Positions 31,319 to 39,509 are shown, counted from the first letter of the stretch. The stretch: 39,509 nucleotides of DNA from Pseudoselenomonas ruminantium (GCA_002373045.1 DFHU01000066.1:1-39509), one strand, 5' to 3'. Translations and numbers: made by a program. The notes: a model not told the origin generated them from the sequence alone.

Positions 31319-32779
31319 TTATTTTCCCTGCTTTTCGTACAGCAGCAGGAGCAATTCCTTTTGCGAAGTGGCGCCGGTCTTGCGCAGCAGCTTGGTGATG
31401 TGAAACTTGACAGTTCGCTGGCTGATGAAAAGCGCTTCGCTGATTTCAGCAATGCTTTGGCCAGAAAGAATGCAATCCAGCACCTCGGTTTCTCGCTGGG
31501 TCAGCCCATAGCGGGCGCAGTAATCCGGGGCGGGGAGAGAGTTTGTTACCTCCGTTGCGGCAGAATCCGCTGCGGAGGTAACAAGGGTAAAACGCAGGGC
31601 ACTGCTGTAAAAAACAATGACCAGGCACCCGACAATGGCTAATACATACAGCAACGTAAAGAACAGTTTGTCCGCATCCAGTATAAAAGCACCGAAAACA
31701 GTGGCCACGCTGACGGTAAACATCTGCAAGGAACGACCGGTTACGGCCCAGGGCTTCAGCGATGGCCGGTGGGCGGCGAGGTCTACAAAGGCCAGAATGA
31801 TGAACAGGGTAAAAAAACCATTCATGAAATCGCCAAAATAATGAAGTGGATAATACAAAACCTGTTCTTGTCCGACCCAGATATCCAAAATGTCTTGCGC
31901 TTTGGCAAACAGTGCGGCCAAGGGCAAATACAGCCGGTTGCGGTCGGCAAAATAACCGGCTGCGATGGAACCTGCGCAATAGGACAGGCGGGAGAATCCG
32001 AACAAATCATTAAAATCGTGATAAGCGTCCATATACAGATCCCCAATGCCATGGAGCAGGGAAAGCAGGACGACAATCAAAAGCGTCATGGGGATGGACC
32101 AGCGGAAAACGGATATATCGACACGGGGAGGTGTTTGTTCCGCAGGTTGTTCAGCCGCTGACGTTTTCATCGGGGAAAGTTGTTCCAGGTATTTGGGCAA
32201 TAGCATTGCCAGACCGCCCATGCACAGCACCGAGGCAGTCAGAAAGCCAGTCAACGAGGCGTCCAGAACAGCATGGCAACCTGACTGCAACAGCAGGGAA
32301 AAGGCGGTCGAAAAACCGAAGAAGCGACCGGTCACGTCCGGCGCCACGTGCAGGGAAACCAAATGGAAAATCAGCGCAAACACGCCCCCTGAAAGTGCTA
32401 TAAAGAAGGCAAGCAGCAACAGGCGAGGGCCGGCTTCCACGAAGGGGAACGCCGCTACGGAAAGCATGATCGTCGCCAACACCGGAAGCAGATACCGCTG
32501 CCAGCATAGAGGCCGGAGCCCGTAGCACACGGTGCCGGAGAAAACCGCCAGCATCATGCAAAGATCCGGTAACATTTCCGTACCGGGGATAATGGAAGAG
32601 AAAAAGGTTTGTGGCCAGTCGATGCCGGCAAAATGGAGCGCCATGTACACCGTGGTGGCCCAGAAAAAGTACAACGCATTGGCCACGAACAGGGACACGG
32701 TGCATCTATCTGCGCCGACAGTTTTTGGTAAGATAATGGAACGCGATATCGGCGATAAAGATGTAGGAGTCACGTTCAT
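31319..32779 (-). CDS. Membrane-embedded LuxR-type regulator (polytopic membrane domain plus C-terminal HTH)
   Basis: A 486-residue protein. Residues 1-405 hold roughly a dozen hydrophobic segments in two halves separated by a polar loop (about residues 205-225), resembling an MFS transporter. The C-terminal 65 residues form a LuxR/GerE HTH: YGLTQRETEVLDCILSG and SIAEISEALFISQRTVKFH. Such fusions are thought to sense a ligand or membrane state directly. No phosphoacceptor domain is seen. The ATG at 32779 follows AAAAGGA; a TTG immediately before is possible. It is divergent from the autotransporter locus, with direct repeats in its upstream region, so it may control itself and that locus (inference). 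Confidence 0.87.
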   Translation of the reverse strand: MNVTPTSLSPISRSIILPKTVGADRCTVSLFVANALYFFWATTVYMALHFAGIDWPQTFFSSIIPGTEMLPDLCMMLAVFSGTVCYGLRPLCWQRYLLPVLATIMLSVAAFPFVEAGPRLLLLAFFIALSGGVFALIFHLVSLHVAPDVTGRFFGFSTAFSLLLQSGCHAVLDASLTGFLTASVLCMGGLAMLLPKYLEQLSPMKTSAAEQPAEQTPPRVDISVFRWSIPMTLLIVVLLSLLHGIGDLYMDAYHDFNDLFGFSRLSYCAGSIAAGYFADRNRLYLPLAALFAKAQDILDIWVGQEQVLYYPLHYFGDFMNGFFTLFIILAFVDLAAHRPSLKPWAVTGRSLQMFTVSVATVFGAFILDADKLFFTLLYVLAIVGCLVIVFYSSALRFTLVTSAADSAATEVTNSLPAPDYCARYGLTQRETEVLDCILSGQSIAEISEALFISQRTVKFHITKLLRKTGATSQKELLLLLYEKQGK

Positions 32780-32796
32780 CAAATCCTTTTCTATTT

Positions 32797-32869
32797 AAAT
32801 TGGTAATCAACAAATTGGCAATCAAAATGAAAAAATAAAATGCAAATAATTTCTTGTTAAGGATAACAA
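32797..32869. promoter_or_regulatory. Direct repeats and dyad upstream of the LuxR-type gene
   Basis: AAATTGGTAATCAA (32797-32810) is repeated as AAATTGGCAATCAA (32812-32825), 15 bp apart with one mismatch. Further on, TTGTTA-AGGA-TAACAA (32854-32869) is a perfect dyad. Both sit in the AT-rich divergent region and could be regulator sites. Confidence 0.5.
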
Positions 32870-32888
32870 TTTCACATGAATATTATAA

Positions 32889-33161
32889 GCCATAAATCTT
32901 GTATTAGCAATAAAAAAACACCGATTAGCGGATATAATTGCAATACTGTACGCGGGTACAGGTCGTTTTTACCGTTTTCCCCCTGCTTACAAGGCAAAAC
33001 TGTACGAAAGGGCAAAAGGAAATTTTCCTGTCGTCATCGAAAAGCAGGGGTATATCCTCATAGGGAGATTAGAACATATAGCAGAGGGGGGAACTATTAC
33101 GCTTACAAGTGAACAGTTGCATGAGTTGCAGGATACATGTTTTATAAGATCGGGGGATTAG
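32889..33161 (+). pseudogene. Start-less reading frame, possible remnant gene
   Basis: A 90-codon stretch without stop from 32889 to the TAG at 33159-33161, with no ATG, GTG or TTG codon in its first two-thirds. Its translation is protein-like (LADIIAILYAGTG, RFYRFPPAYKAKLYERAKG, FPVVIEKQGYILIGRLEHIA) and the end is closely coupled to a small ORF with a good ribosome binding site. I do not recognise the family. It may be the 3' part of a degraded gene, or start at an unusual codon such as ATT or ATA. Confidence 0.4.
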
Positions 33162-33164
33162 AGA

Positions 33165-33266
33165 ATGAACAATAGTTGGGCGATGGTGACGATATTAAAA
33201 GATGCAAGTGTTTTTGATTTTATTTTAAATTTGCGGCGAAAGTCTGCAGTGAAATCTAAAAAATAA
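33165..33266 (+). CDS. Small ORF of 33 codons upstream of the autotransporter
   Basis: ATG at 33165 follows GGGGGA (33153-33158) with good spacing and lies 3 nt after the stop of the preceding frame. The peptide starts MNNSWAMVTILKDASVFDF and ends in basic residues RRKSAVKSKK. No family recognised. It could be a coupled small protein or leader peptide for the autotransporter, or a chance frame. Confidence 0.4.
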   Translation: MNNSWAMVTILKDASVFDFILNLRRKSAVKSKK

Positions 33267-33360
33267 ATAATAAATAATCATATTTAGGGTAACGTTGCTC
33301 AAACGTGTTTGCGTTGCAAACGAAAAAGAAGACAGCGGATCCCGAAGGAGGAGTGGAAAC

Positions 33361-36300
33361 ATGAATAAAATTTACAAAGTTGTGTGGAGCAAAGTGAAAC
33401 ATTGTTACGTGGTGACCAGCGAACTGGCAAAACGGAATAGCAAAGGCTGCGGAGTCCGTTCATTGCGTATGGCTGCGGTGTCCATGGGTATGGCGGCTGC
33501 GTTGATTGGCGGCATTGGTGGATCCGTGGCGGAAGCGGCAGAAGGTGGACGAGTGGAGGAAGGTGGATCGGGAACCTTTCCTGTAGGGAGCAAGTACTAT
33601 TCTGCAGAGGGTTTGAAATGGAATCCGTCTACAAAAAGTGTCACGGTAACGGCGTCTTTCATTGGCAGTGACGGGAACCCTGTTTCTACTAAAATTGACG
33701 GTAAGCGATATATTATCGGTAATGTCGTTTACCAAAGTAGTACGACCAATGTGTTGGTTGAGGCTGAAACAGCAAAATTTAAATTTGAGGGTGGTACGTT
33801 AAAACGTTATTACACTAATCCCGGTATGATTGCACAGCAGTATCAGCAACACATTGAAGGCTATTCCGATGCCAATAAAGACGTGTCAGGGTATTCTGTT
33901 ACTGTGGACATGGGAAGCAGCGGCAGTGAGTCTAAAGATAAGGTATACGGCGGCTATTCGCAATTTGGGAAAGCAAGTGATAACAGTGTAACGGTAAAAA
34001 GCGGTGTGTTTAGTAAAGTCTATGGCGGCTATTCCTATTCTGCCGGCGCGACCGGTAACTCTGTGACCATGACCGGCGGCACGGTAGGTGAAGTGGAAGG
34101 CGGAGAGTCTTATAGCGGTTCTGCAGATGCAGAGGGCAATGAGGTTACTATCAGTGGAGGGATTGTCAATTATAATGTAGTGGGCGCATTTGTCGATACT
34201 AATAGTACTGGCAACGCTAAAAATAACAAGGTTGCTGTAAGCGGCACGACTGTTGTGGATAGTGATGTGCAGGGAGCCCAGGTCGCTGGCGGCGGAAATG
34301 CTATCGGTAACAGCGTAACCATAGATGGCTGTACCGTTAAGAAGTCAGGTGCGGGTGGTTTTACAATTGGCAAAGCAGTTAACGCAGGATCTGTGGAAGA
34401 AAATGATATCACCATGAAAGGTGGCAGCGTCAACAATAATTTGTACGGTGGATGTTCCCATGGCTATTCTTATGATGGCGGCGAATACTATAATAGCGGC
34501 GCCGTAACTGACAATACGGTGACCATCAGCGGCGGCAGTGTCGGTACTAACGTAATCGGCGGAGAGTCTTACAGTAATTCTGCTGCGAGCGGTGATGCCA
34601 ACAATAATACAGTCACAGTCACCATTGAAACGGGTGAGACAACCATTGGCAATGATGTTATCGGAGGACTATCGAAAAGTGAGACGGGTGTAACAGGCAA
34701 TGCGAACAGCAATGTGGTGACCATCAGCGGCGGTATGATTTCTGGTGGGGTATACGGTGGTAAAAGCTTTACAGTTTTAACTTCGGGAAAAGCAAAAAAT
34801 GCAAACAACAATGAGGTAACTGTCAGTGGTGGCACGATAAATGGAGGAATATACGGCGGTTATGGGTATAGTGCTGCTACAGGTAACACTGTCAAGATTA
34901 AAGACGGCACCATTGGCAAAAGCGGTAGCGACGTAGGTTTCTTGGTATTTGGCGGTTATGCCAAAGCTGGTGATTCCAACCAAAATAACGTCATCATTAC
35001 CGGCGGCACGGTACATGGTTACGTGGTCGGCGGCTATGCCTCTTCTGATGCGGTCGGGAACACCGTTACCCTGAGTAATTGCACGATTAACGGCAGTGTC
35101 TACGGCAGCTATACGATAGATGGTGAAACGAAGAACAATACGGTGAACCTGACGGGCAAGGTATCCGGATTGGACGGCAAGTATAGCGTTGTATCTGGTG
35201 GTGACTATGCGCGCACCGGCAATGAATTGCACATCGGCGGCACGAAGGATGGTTCGATTACCGGTGCATGGCAGGGCATGACCGGCGATGTCGTTACGAA
35301 CAAAATTAGTACGGTGAGGGATTTTGAATCAATTGTGTATCATAACGTGAAATGGGATGACAAAGTGCCGGCGCTGGAAGTAAACACGTTGTATGATGTT
35401 GGTGCCATAGACATTACGAAACTGGAATTTACAGGAAGCGCTTCCAGCGGGACCATGTCGTTGCTCAAAGCGACAGGGGAAGACGCTGATTTGAGCACAA
35501 TCAAGCTGAACTATCAGGGCGGCCAGGGTAAAGAAATTACCACAGACGGCGTAGTAATCAGCGGCGGCACGCCCACGACGGAAAAAGATGGCGTGAACGG
35601 CGTAAAGCTGACTTCAACTTCCAGCAATAAGGTGCTGCTGGCATCGGACAAAAAGGCAATCAATTATTCCAAAGGCGCGACCATTGTGAGTAGGATTACG
35701 TTTGGTGAGTTTGATAAAGCGAAAGAGACACGGAACCTGACCGGTGTAAGCTTTGCAGGAACGAACACAGTAGACGCAGATGGTTTGTCGTTTAAGACAA
35801 CCAGTGACGCATTGAAGATGAATGATTCCATCACCCTGCTTAACAATGCAACGGGTATAACCACAACAGTGGACAACCCTACGGGCAAGAAGATTGCCAT
35901 TAACTATGCGGAGCAGGGTATTGTCTTTGACGCATTGGCAACGGGTGACGTGACTTCCACCGGCACGGCGGTAAATTATACGGTGGGTTCTGTAACCGTA
36001 AAAAACATTGATGTGTCGAAGTGGAAAGGTTCACCTGCTACCGTAACAGAAAGCTGGGACACGAAAAACGCGGAGGTGAAAACAAATGGCATTTCTGTTA
36101 CCGGCATGAATCCCGGTGATGCCAAACCCATTCTAACGGCGGCCAGCGGCTCTGATTTTTCCAATGTGACGCTGGACTCTGGCGCCTGGCAAGAGGGCGG
36201 CGCTATTACCAATAAGGCTGAGAACGGTGTTGAAATTGCTGGTACTACCACCGGCGGTGGTGTGAAGGTTAGTGATGACAAGAGCCAGCTGATCTATCAG

Positions 36301-38877
36301 CAGGATAAGAAGAATGTGACAGGTATTACTCTGGGCGCGTTTGATGCTTCGCAGGCGGCGTGCAGCTTTGGCAGCGGCGACGATTTAAGAAGCGCAACGA
36401 TAAATGCAGAAGGCTTCAGCATTTCCAATCTGGATGCTACGAAGACATCGGTAGTGGTTGTGGATGCAACGAATGCGATTAAGGACGACTCCAGCGGTGC
36501 GACACTGAAAAAATTTGAGAAACAAAATGTTGGTGACGCTGTTGCGTTTGAAGATAAAATTGCGGAAACGGTTCTGACGTTCAGCGGCACGCATCAGGAC
36601 GTGCTGGAGCAGAATGACGCGCAGACACAGATTCTGTATACAGTTGGTAATAAAAATGTAAGTGATGTGAAGTTTGACGGTGCAGTGGCATGGAGTGACA
36701 GTGCGTATTACACTAATGATAAAACAAAATACAAATTTGTCGGTGCGACCAAGGTTGATGCGGACAAGTTAGTAGTGAATGGTACCACTTCAACGGCATT
36801 GAAAGCTGACGGAACAAGTTCAATGATGCTGCTTTCCGCGACGGGATTGCAAACGGGTGGAGACTTTACGGATCAGTCTGCCGCGAACAAAGAGGCAAGC
36901 ACGGTAACCGTGAACTACAGCGACGCAACAAGCGGTATTGCTTATGGCGCGGAAGCCAAAGGCGCAGTGATGGTAGAACCCGGTGCGGTGAAGTACAATA
37001 TTAATGAAGTAAAAGTAAAGACAGTTGATCTTGCGAACTGGAACGGAACCCCAGCCTATCTGGCTAGCGGAGACACCAGCACCTGGACGGCGGCGGACAA
37101 GAGTGTTGCGGTGAACAATGCAGACGCAATAACCGTTACGCCGACGAAAACACAGGCAATCTTAACTGCCGAAAGCGGAATGTTCCAAGACGTTAATGTT
37201 GCAAAGACAACTGTTGCTTTTGACCCGGTTACGGAAAATGGCGTTACCTTAACAGGCACAAAGACAAATTCTATTCAAACAACCAAGACAAAAGTTGATA
37301 ATGATACGGTTTCGTATGTAGTTGGCAAGAAGGATGTGAAATCCATTGCTATCGGCGCCATTGAGTGGGGCGGAAAAGCATTGGACGGCAGCAGTGCAGA
37401 TTATAATTATGAAGCCGCTTCTGTGGACAGCAGCAAGTTTGATATTAACAATCCGGACAAGGTGGAAGCAAACGTGGCAAAGATTTTGTTGGAGGCAAAT
37501 GACACGCTGAAGGATATGACAAAAGACGTAAATGCTTCCTATAATGATTACGAAGTTACAACCGGTGTTCTGATGAACGGCATGATCACCGGCAGCCTGT
37601 CCAAGAGCGGTAACAATATTGTGTTTACTGCCGCGGAAAACAAAGCCACTGACCTGACCTTCGGCAAAGTGGAATGGACTGGAAGCAATCCGCTGATTGA
37701 TCACAAGACCACATTGAAGAATGTTTCCTTTGACGGTGCTACGGTAGATACATCCAACATTGATTTCTACCAAGAGATGTATATTGAAGCGGATCAGACG
37801 ACGACGCTGGTGTCTGACTTCGGCGGCGAGGCAAACATTACGCCGGAAAGCACCAAGTACATGGTTGGCACAGCGTATGAAGGCGAAAGTGAGACCAAGC
37901 TGGAAGGCAATAACCTGATCCTCCGTACAAAGACTGCCGCAGGTCTGTCCGAACAGACCCATAAGACGGTAATGGCCATGGAAGCCGGTGTGGCACTGCT
38001 GGCAGGTGGGAACGAACATATTGGCAAGGCGCTGGAAAGCTTGGGGGATGTTGTGAACCAGGGATCAGACGGCACATCGGTCGGCGTTTCCATAGGCGGT
38101 AGCGGGAACCGTTACGAGACAGGCAGCCATTTGAACTTGAACAGCTGGAACGCAGTGCTGGCCATTGGAGCGAAGCGTGAACTGAAGCAGGGTACACTGG
38201 AATACGGTATCTTCGGGGAATACGGGAAAGGCAGTTACAAACTACATAACGACGACGGCGGCACGGGCGACGGCGATGCCCATTATGCAGGTGGCGGCCT
38301 GATGGCCAAGTGGGCAAACAAACATGACGTGTATGCGGAAGCCAGCTTCCGCATGGGTCGCATGAGCGACAGCACCAAAAACCTGCTGTATGACGCAATG
38401 GGCAACGGGTACGGCTACGATGTGCACGCCAATTACTTCGGGGCGCACGTAGGCGTAGGCAAAATCTTCCGGTATAAAGGCGGAAAGAGCCTGGACGTAT
38501 ACGGCAAGTACTTCTATACGAAACGGGACGGCGTAGATTTTGTGGCAGGCGGCAGCAGCTACAGCCTGGACAGCGTTGTCAGCAGCCTGCTGCGGATCGG
38601 CGCGCGGTACGGCACGACGGATAAGAAGTGGAACTGGTATGGCGGTCTGGCTTATGAATATGAATTTGACGGCAAGTCTGACGGCACGGTCAGCGCCGGC
38701 GGCGTCAGCGCGGCTATCCGGGCGGCCAGCATCAAGGGCAGCAGCGTCCGGGGGGAGATCGGCATGAAGATGAACGCCACCAGCACGAACCCGTGGCAGG
38801 TGGATGTCAGCCTGTACGGCTACGGCGGCAAGCATCGCGGCTTCGGCGGTAACGTGAACGTGGCGTATATGTTCTGA
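33361..38877 (+). CDS. Giant type V autotransporter adhesin with beta-helix passenger
   Basis: 1838 residues. The start at 33361 follows GAAGGAGGAG and opens the extended signal peptide region MNKIYKVVWSKVKHCYVV, then a hydrophobic core ending near AEAAEG. An upstream in-frame TTG would add 22 unrelated residues. Residues about 190-605 hold roughly a dozen repeats of the form N-x-VTISGG-T-V...VYGGYS, a right-handed beta-helix signature. Residues 605-1530 contain longer, diverged repeats (KNVTGITLGAFD; NTVDADGLSF; VKNIDVSKW). The last about 280 residues are an autotransporter beta-barrel ending VNVAYMF, with the terminal Phe needed for outer-membrane insertion. It should be surface-exposed and probably adhesive; ligand unknown. 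The 3' barrel part is clearly more GC-rich than the passenger. Confidence 0.93.
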   Translation: MNKIYKVVWSKVKHCYVVTSELAKRNSKGCGVRSLRMAAVSMGMAAALIGGIGGSVAEAAEGGRVEEGGSGTFPVGSKYYSAEGLKWNPSTKSVTVTASFIGSDGNPVSTKIDGKRYIIGNVVYQSSTTNVLVEAETAKFKFEGGTLKRYYTNPGMIAQQYQQHIEGYSDANKDVSGYSVTVDMGSSGSESKDKVYGGYSQFGKASDNSVTVKSGVFSKVYGGYSYSAGATGNSVTMTGGTVGEVEGGESYSGSADAEGNEVTISGGIVNYNVVGAFVDTNSTGNAKNNKVAVSGTTVVDSDVQGAQVAGGGNAIGNSVTIDGCTVKKSGAGGFTIGKAVNAGSVEENDITMKGGSVNNNLYGGCSHGYSYDGGEYYNSGAVTDNTVTISGGSVGTNVIGGESYSNSAASGDANNNTVTVTIETGETTIGNDVIGGLSKSETGVTGNANSNVVTISGGMISGGVYGGKSFTVLTSGKAKNANNNEVTVSGGTINGGIYGGYGYSAATGNTVKIKDGTIGKSGSDVGFLVFGGYAKAGDSNQNNVIITGGTVHGYVVGGYASSDAVGNTVTLSNCTINGSVYGSYTIDGETKNNTVNLTGKVSGLDGKYSVVSGGDYARTGNELHIGGTKDGSITGAWQGMTGDVVTNKISTVRDFESIVYHNVKWDDKVPALEVNTLYDVGAIDITKLEFTGSASSGTMSLLKATGEDADLSTIKLNYQGGQGKEITTDGVVISGGTPTTEKDGVNGVKLTSTSSNKVLLASDKKAINYSKGATIVSRITFGEFDKAKETRNLTGVSFAGTNTVDADGLSFKTTSDALKMNDSITLLNNATGITTTVDNPTGKKIAINYAEQGIVFDALATGDVTSTGTAVNYTVGSVTVKNIDVSKWKGSPATVTESWDTKNAEVKTNGISVTGMNPGDAKPILTAASGSDFSNVTLDSGAWQEGGAITNKAENGVEIAGTTTGGGVKVSDDKSQLIYQQDKKNVTGITLGAFDASQAACSFGSGDDLRSATINAEGFSISNLDATKTSVVVVDATNAIKDDSSGATLKKFEKQNVGDAVAFEDKIAETVLTFSGTHQDVLEQNDAQTQILYTVGNKNVSDVKFDGAVAWSDSAYYTNDKTKYKFVGATKVDADKLVVNGTTSTALKADGTSSMMLLSATGLQTGGDFTDQSAANKEASTVTVNYSDATSGIAYGAEAKGAVMVEPGAVKYNINEVKVKTVDLANWNGTPAYLASGDTSTWTAADKSVAVNNADAITVTPTKTQAILTAESGMFQDVNVAKTTVAFDPVTENGVTLTGTKTNSIQTTKTKVDNDTVSYVVGKKDVKSIAIGAIEWGGKALDGSSADYNYEAASVDSSKFDINNPDKVEANVAKILLEANDTLKDMTKDVNASYNDYEVTTGVLMNGMITGSLSKSGNNIVFTAAENKATDLTFGKVEWTGSNPLIDHKTTLKNVSFDGATVDTSNIDFYQEMYIEADQTTTLVSDFGGEANITPESTKYMVGTAYEGESETKLEGNNLILRTKTAAGLSEQTHKTVMAMEAGVALLAGGNEHIGKALESLGDVVNQGSDGTSVGVSIGGSGNRYETGSHLNLNSWNAVLAIGAKRELKQGTLEYGIFGEYGKGSYKLHNDDGGTGDGDAHYAGGGLMAKWANKHDVYAEASFRMGRMSDSTKNLLYDAMGNGYGYDVHANYFGAHVGVGKIFRYKGGKSLDVYGKYFYTKRDGVDFVAGGSSYSLDSVVSSLLRIGARYGTTDKKWNWYGGLAYEYEFDGKSDGTVSAGGVSAAIRAASIKGSSVRGEIGMKMNATSTNPWQVDVSLYGYGGKHRGFGGNVNVAYMF

Positions 38878-38911
38878 TAAACAGTAAAACGAAAAGGAAA
38901 AAGTTAACCTA

Positions 38912-38958
38912 ACCCGCGAGAAGTCCTCCACCTCTTAGGTGGGGGACTTCTCGCGGGT
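38912..38958 (+). repeat. Perfect 21-bp hairpin at the IS200/IS605 left end
   Basis: Arms 38912-38932 and 38938-38958 pair at all 21 positions (one G-T) around the loop TCTTA. There is no T-run, so it is not a standard terminator. Position just upstream of tnpA fits the left-end hairpin that the single-strand transposase recognises in this family. Confidence 0.8.
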
Positions 38959-38992
38959 ATGGCGAATTTACATAAGTAATTGAGCCATACAA

Positions 38993-39021
38993 TTGCTTTT
39001 TGTCTTATTGGGTAGTATAAT
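38993..39021 (+). promoter_or_regulatory. tnpA promoter
   Basis: TTGCTT (38993-38998), 17-nt spacer, perfect TATAAT (39016-39021), about 30 nt before the tnpA start. Confidence 0.65.
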
Positions 39022-39052
39022 CAGTCGTAAAAGAGAAAGGATTTATTATACT

Positions 39053-39448
39053 ATGGAATTAGACAACAATAACCATTCAGTGTTCTTACTCTATTATCAT
39101 CTGGTTTTGGTAGTGAAGTATCGTCGCAAGGTATTCTCTGACCGAATGAGCCAATATGCTAAAGATATTTTTGTTCGCATTGGCTCATCATACAACATTA
39201 CATTGGATGAATGGAATCACGACCAAGACTATGTGCATATCATGTTCCGTGCTCATCCTAATACAGAGCTGTCGAAATTCATCAATGCTTATAAAAGTGC
39301 CAGCTCTAGGCTAATCAAAAAAGATTTTCCAGAGGTTAGGCGCAAGCTGTGGAAAGAAATGTTTTGGTCGAGAAGTTATTGCCTGTTGACAACAGGCGGT
39401 GCTCCTATTGAGACAATTAGGAAATACATAGAAAATCAAGGCAGGTGA
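39053..39448 (+). CDS. tnpA: IS200/IS605-family transposase TnpA (Y1 HUH) with altered HUH motif
   Basis: A 131-residue Y1 single-strand transposase: HLVLVVKYRRKVFS at the N-terminus, then the metal-binding region DQDYVHIMF, FINAYKSASSRLIKK, WSRSYCLLTTGG and the C-terminal helix IRKYIENQ with the presumed catalytic Tyr. The usual HUH motif is D-H-V-H; here the first His is Tyr (codon TAT, one transition from CAT), so metal binding and strand cleavage may be impaired. Length is slightly below the 140-150 typical of the group but complete. Start at 39053 follows GAAAGG at a long spacing. Confidence 0.88.
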   Translation: MELDNNNHSVFLLYYHLVLVVKYRRKVFSDRMSQYAKDIFVRIGSSYNITLDEWNHDQDYVHIMFRAHPNTELSKFINAYKSASSRLIKKDFPEVRRKLWKEMFWSRSYCLLTTGGAPIETIRKYIENQGR

Positions 39449-39453
39449 TGATA

Positions 39454-39509
39454 GTGAATAAGGCATACCGATACAGACTCTACCCAACAACTGAACAAAA
39501 AATTATGTT
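39454..39509 (+). CDS. tnpB: TnpB (RNA-guided nuclease of IS200/IS605), N-terminal fragment
   Basis: Only 18 codons are in the window: NKAYRYRLYPTTEQKIM, the standard TnpB opening (KxYKYRLYPTxEQ). The start is GTG at 39454, or ATG at 39448 overlapping the tnpA stop; AGG in GGCAGGTGATG fits the GTG better. The gene continues past the window end, so integrity cannot be judged. Confidence 0.8.
   Translation, partial: MNKAYRYRLYPTTEQKIM

Larger units (their letters stand above)
38912..39509 (+). mobile_element. IS200/IS605-family element, left portion (runs off the window)
   Basis: Left-end hairpin, tnpA and the beginning of tnpB occur in the standard order and the same orientation. The element starts about 35 bp past the autotransporter stop codon. 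GTTAACCTAA precedes the hairpin; a TTAAC-like target is possible but the exact end is not determined. The right end lies outside. Confidence 0.8.

Noticed and set aside
30901..31452. 183-codon open frame on the minus strand between the methyltransferase and regulator genes
   Set aside because: It overlaps the end of the methyltransferase gene, two terminators and the end of the regulator gene, and its composition is rich in Arg, Ser and Cys with no recognisable domain.
32861..32876. GGATAACAATTTCACA, identical to part of the E. coli lac operator/cloning-vector region
   Set aside because: The match stops after 16 bases and flanking sequence is unlike lac or vector DNA. It is part of the AT-rich dyad TTGTTA-AGGA-TAACAA; contamination is unlikely. 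A LacI-type operator remains possible but is unsupported.
32876..33112. 78-codon ATG-started frame upstream of the autotransporter
   Set aside because: Basic, Cys- and Arg-rich composition and no ribosome binding site; the overlapping start-less frame is more protein-like.
33940..35170. Regular repeats in the adhesin region considered as a CRISPR array
   Set aside because: The repeats are in-frame protein repeats with variable DNA sequence, not identical repeats with unique spacers. No CRISPR array was found in the window.

Overview
The window looks like a chromosome segment of a Negativicutes bacterium (Selenomonas/Mitsuokella/Megamonas-like): a Firmicute that has an outer membrane. Most genes have Firmicute character: strong Shine-Dalgarno sites, a gatCAB operon, intrinsic terminators and a riboswitch with a terminator platform. 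Yet the window also encodes a very long type V autotransporter with an extended signal peptide and a C-terminal beta-barrel ending in Phe, which only makes sense in a diderm. The genus is inferred; no rRNA or tRNA gene is present to settle it.

Layout. 1-2.9 kb: dinB (DNA polymerase IV) behind a promoter full of GTGTAA/TTACAC boxes, then an OFA-type MFS transporter behind a very convincing ZTP (pfl) riboswitch. 3.0-9.8 kb: a tightly coupled six-gene polyamine operon: PLP decarboxylase (probably arginine decarboxylase), spermidine synthase homologue, carboxynorspermidine/carboxyspermidine dehydrogenase, its decarboxylase, agmatine deiminase and N-carbamoylputrescine amidase. It converts arginine to putrescine and carries genes for two alternative aminopropyl-transfer chemistries. 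Palindromes of the form TTGACNNGTCAA recur within and just beyond it. 10-13.5 kb: a class II Fic protein, yebC, ruvC, a DUF441 membrane protein and a LysE-type exporter. 13.7-17.4 kb (minus strand): an ion-transporter-superfamily permease followed by modA-modC-modB for molybdate uptake. 17.5-25.1 kb: priA, then a more AT-rich cluster in which an archaeo-eukaryotic-primase/SF2-helicase/PLD protein of the TOTE conflict-system type (split by one in-frame amber codon), an AlkD-like protein and an AAA-ATPase/PD-(D/E)XK protein follow head to tail. 25.2-30.9 kb: gatC-gatA-gatB, a hotdog thioesterase, a phosphoglycolate-phosphatase-like HAD protein and an rRNA/tRNA uracil-C5 methyltransferase of the RlmD/RumA family. 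31.3-38.9 kb: a membrane-embedded LuxR-type regulator divergent from a 1838-residue autotransporter, with direct repeats, a dyad, a start-less reading frame and a 33-codon ORF between them. 38.9 kb to the end: the left part of an IS200/IS605 element (21-bp hairpin, tnpA, start of tnpB).

The most interesting signals are the amber-interrupted TOTE-type gene with its overlapping neighbours, the ZTP riboswitch controlling a putative one-carbon/carboxylate transporter, the 13-bp-periodic palindromes between speA and speE, and an IS200/IS605 transposase whose HUH motif reads Y-V-H. All functional calls come from reading the sequence and from family knowledge; no database search was run.
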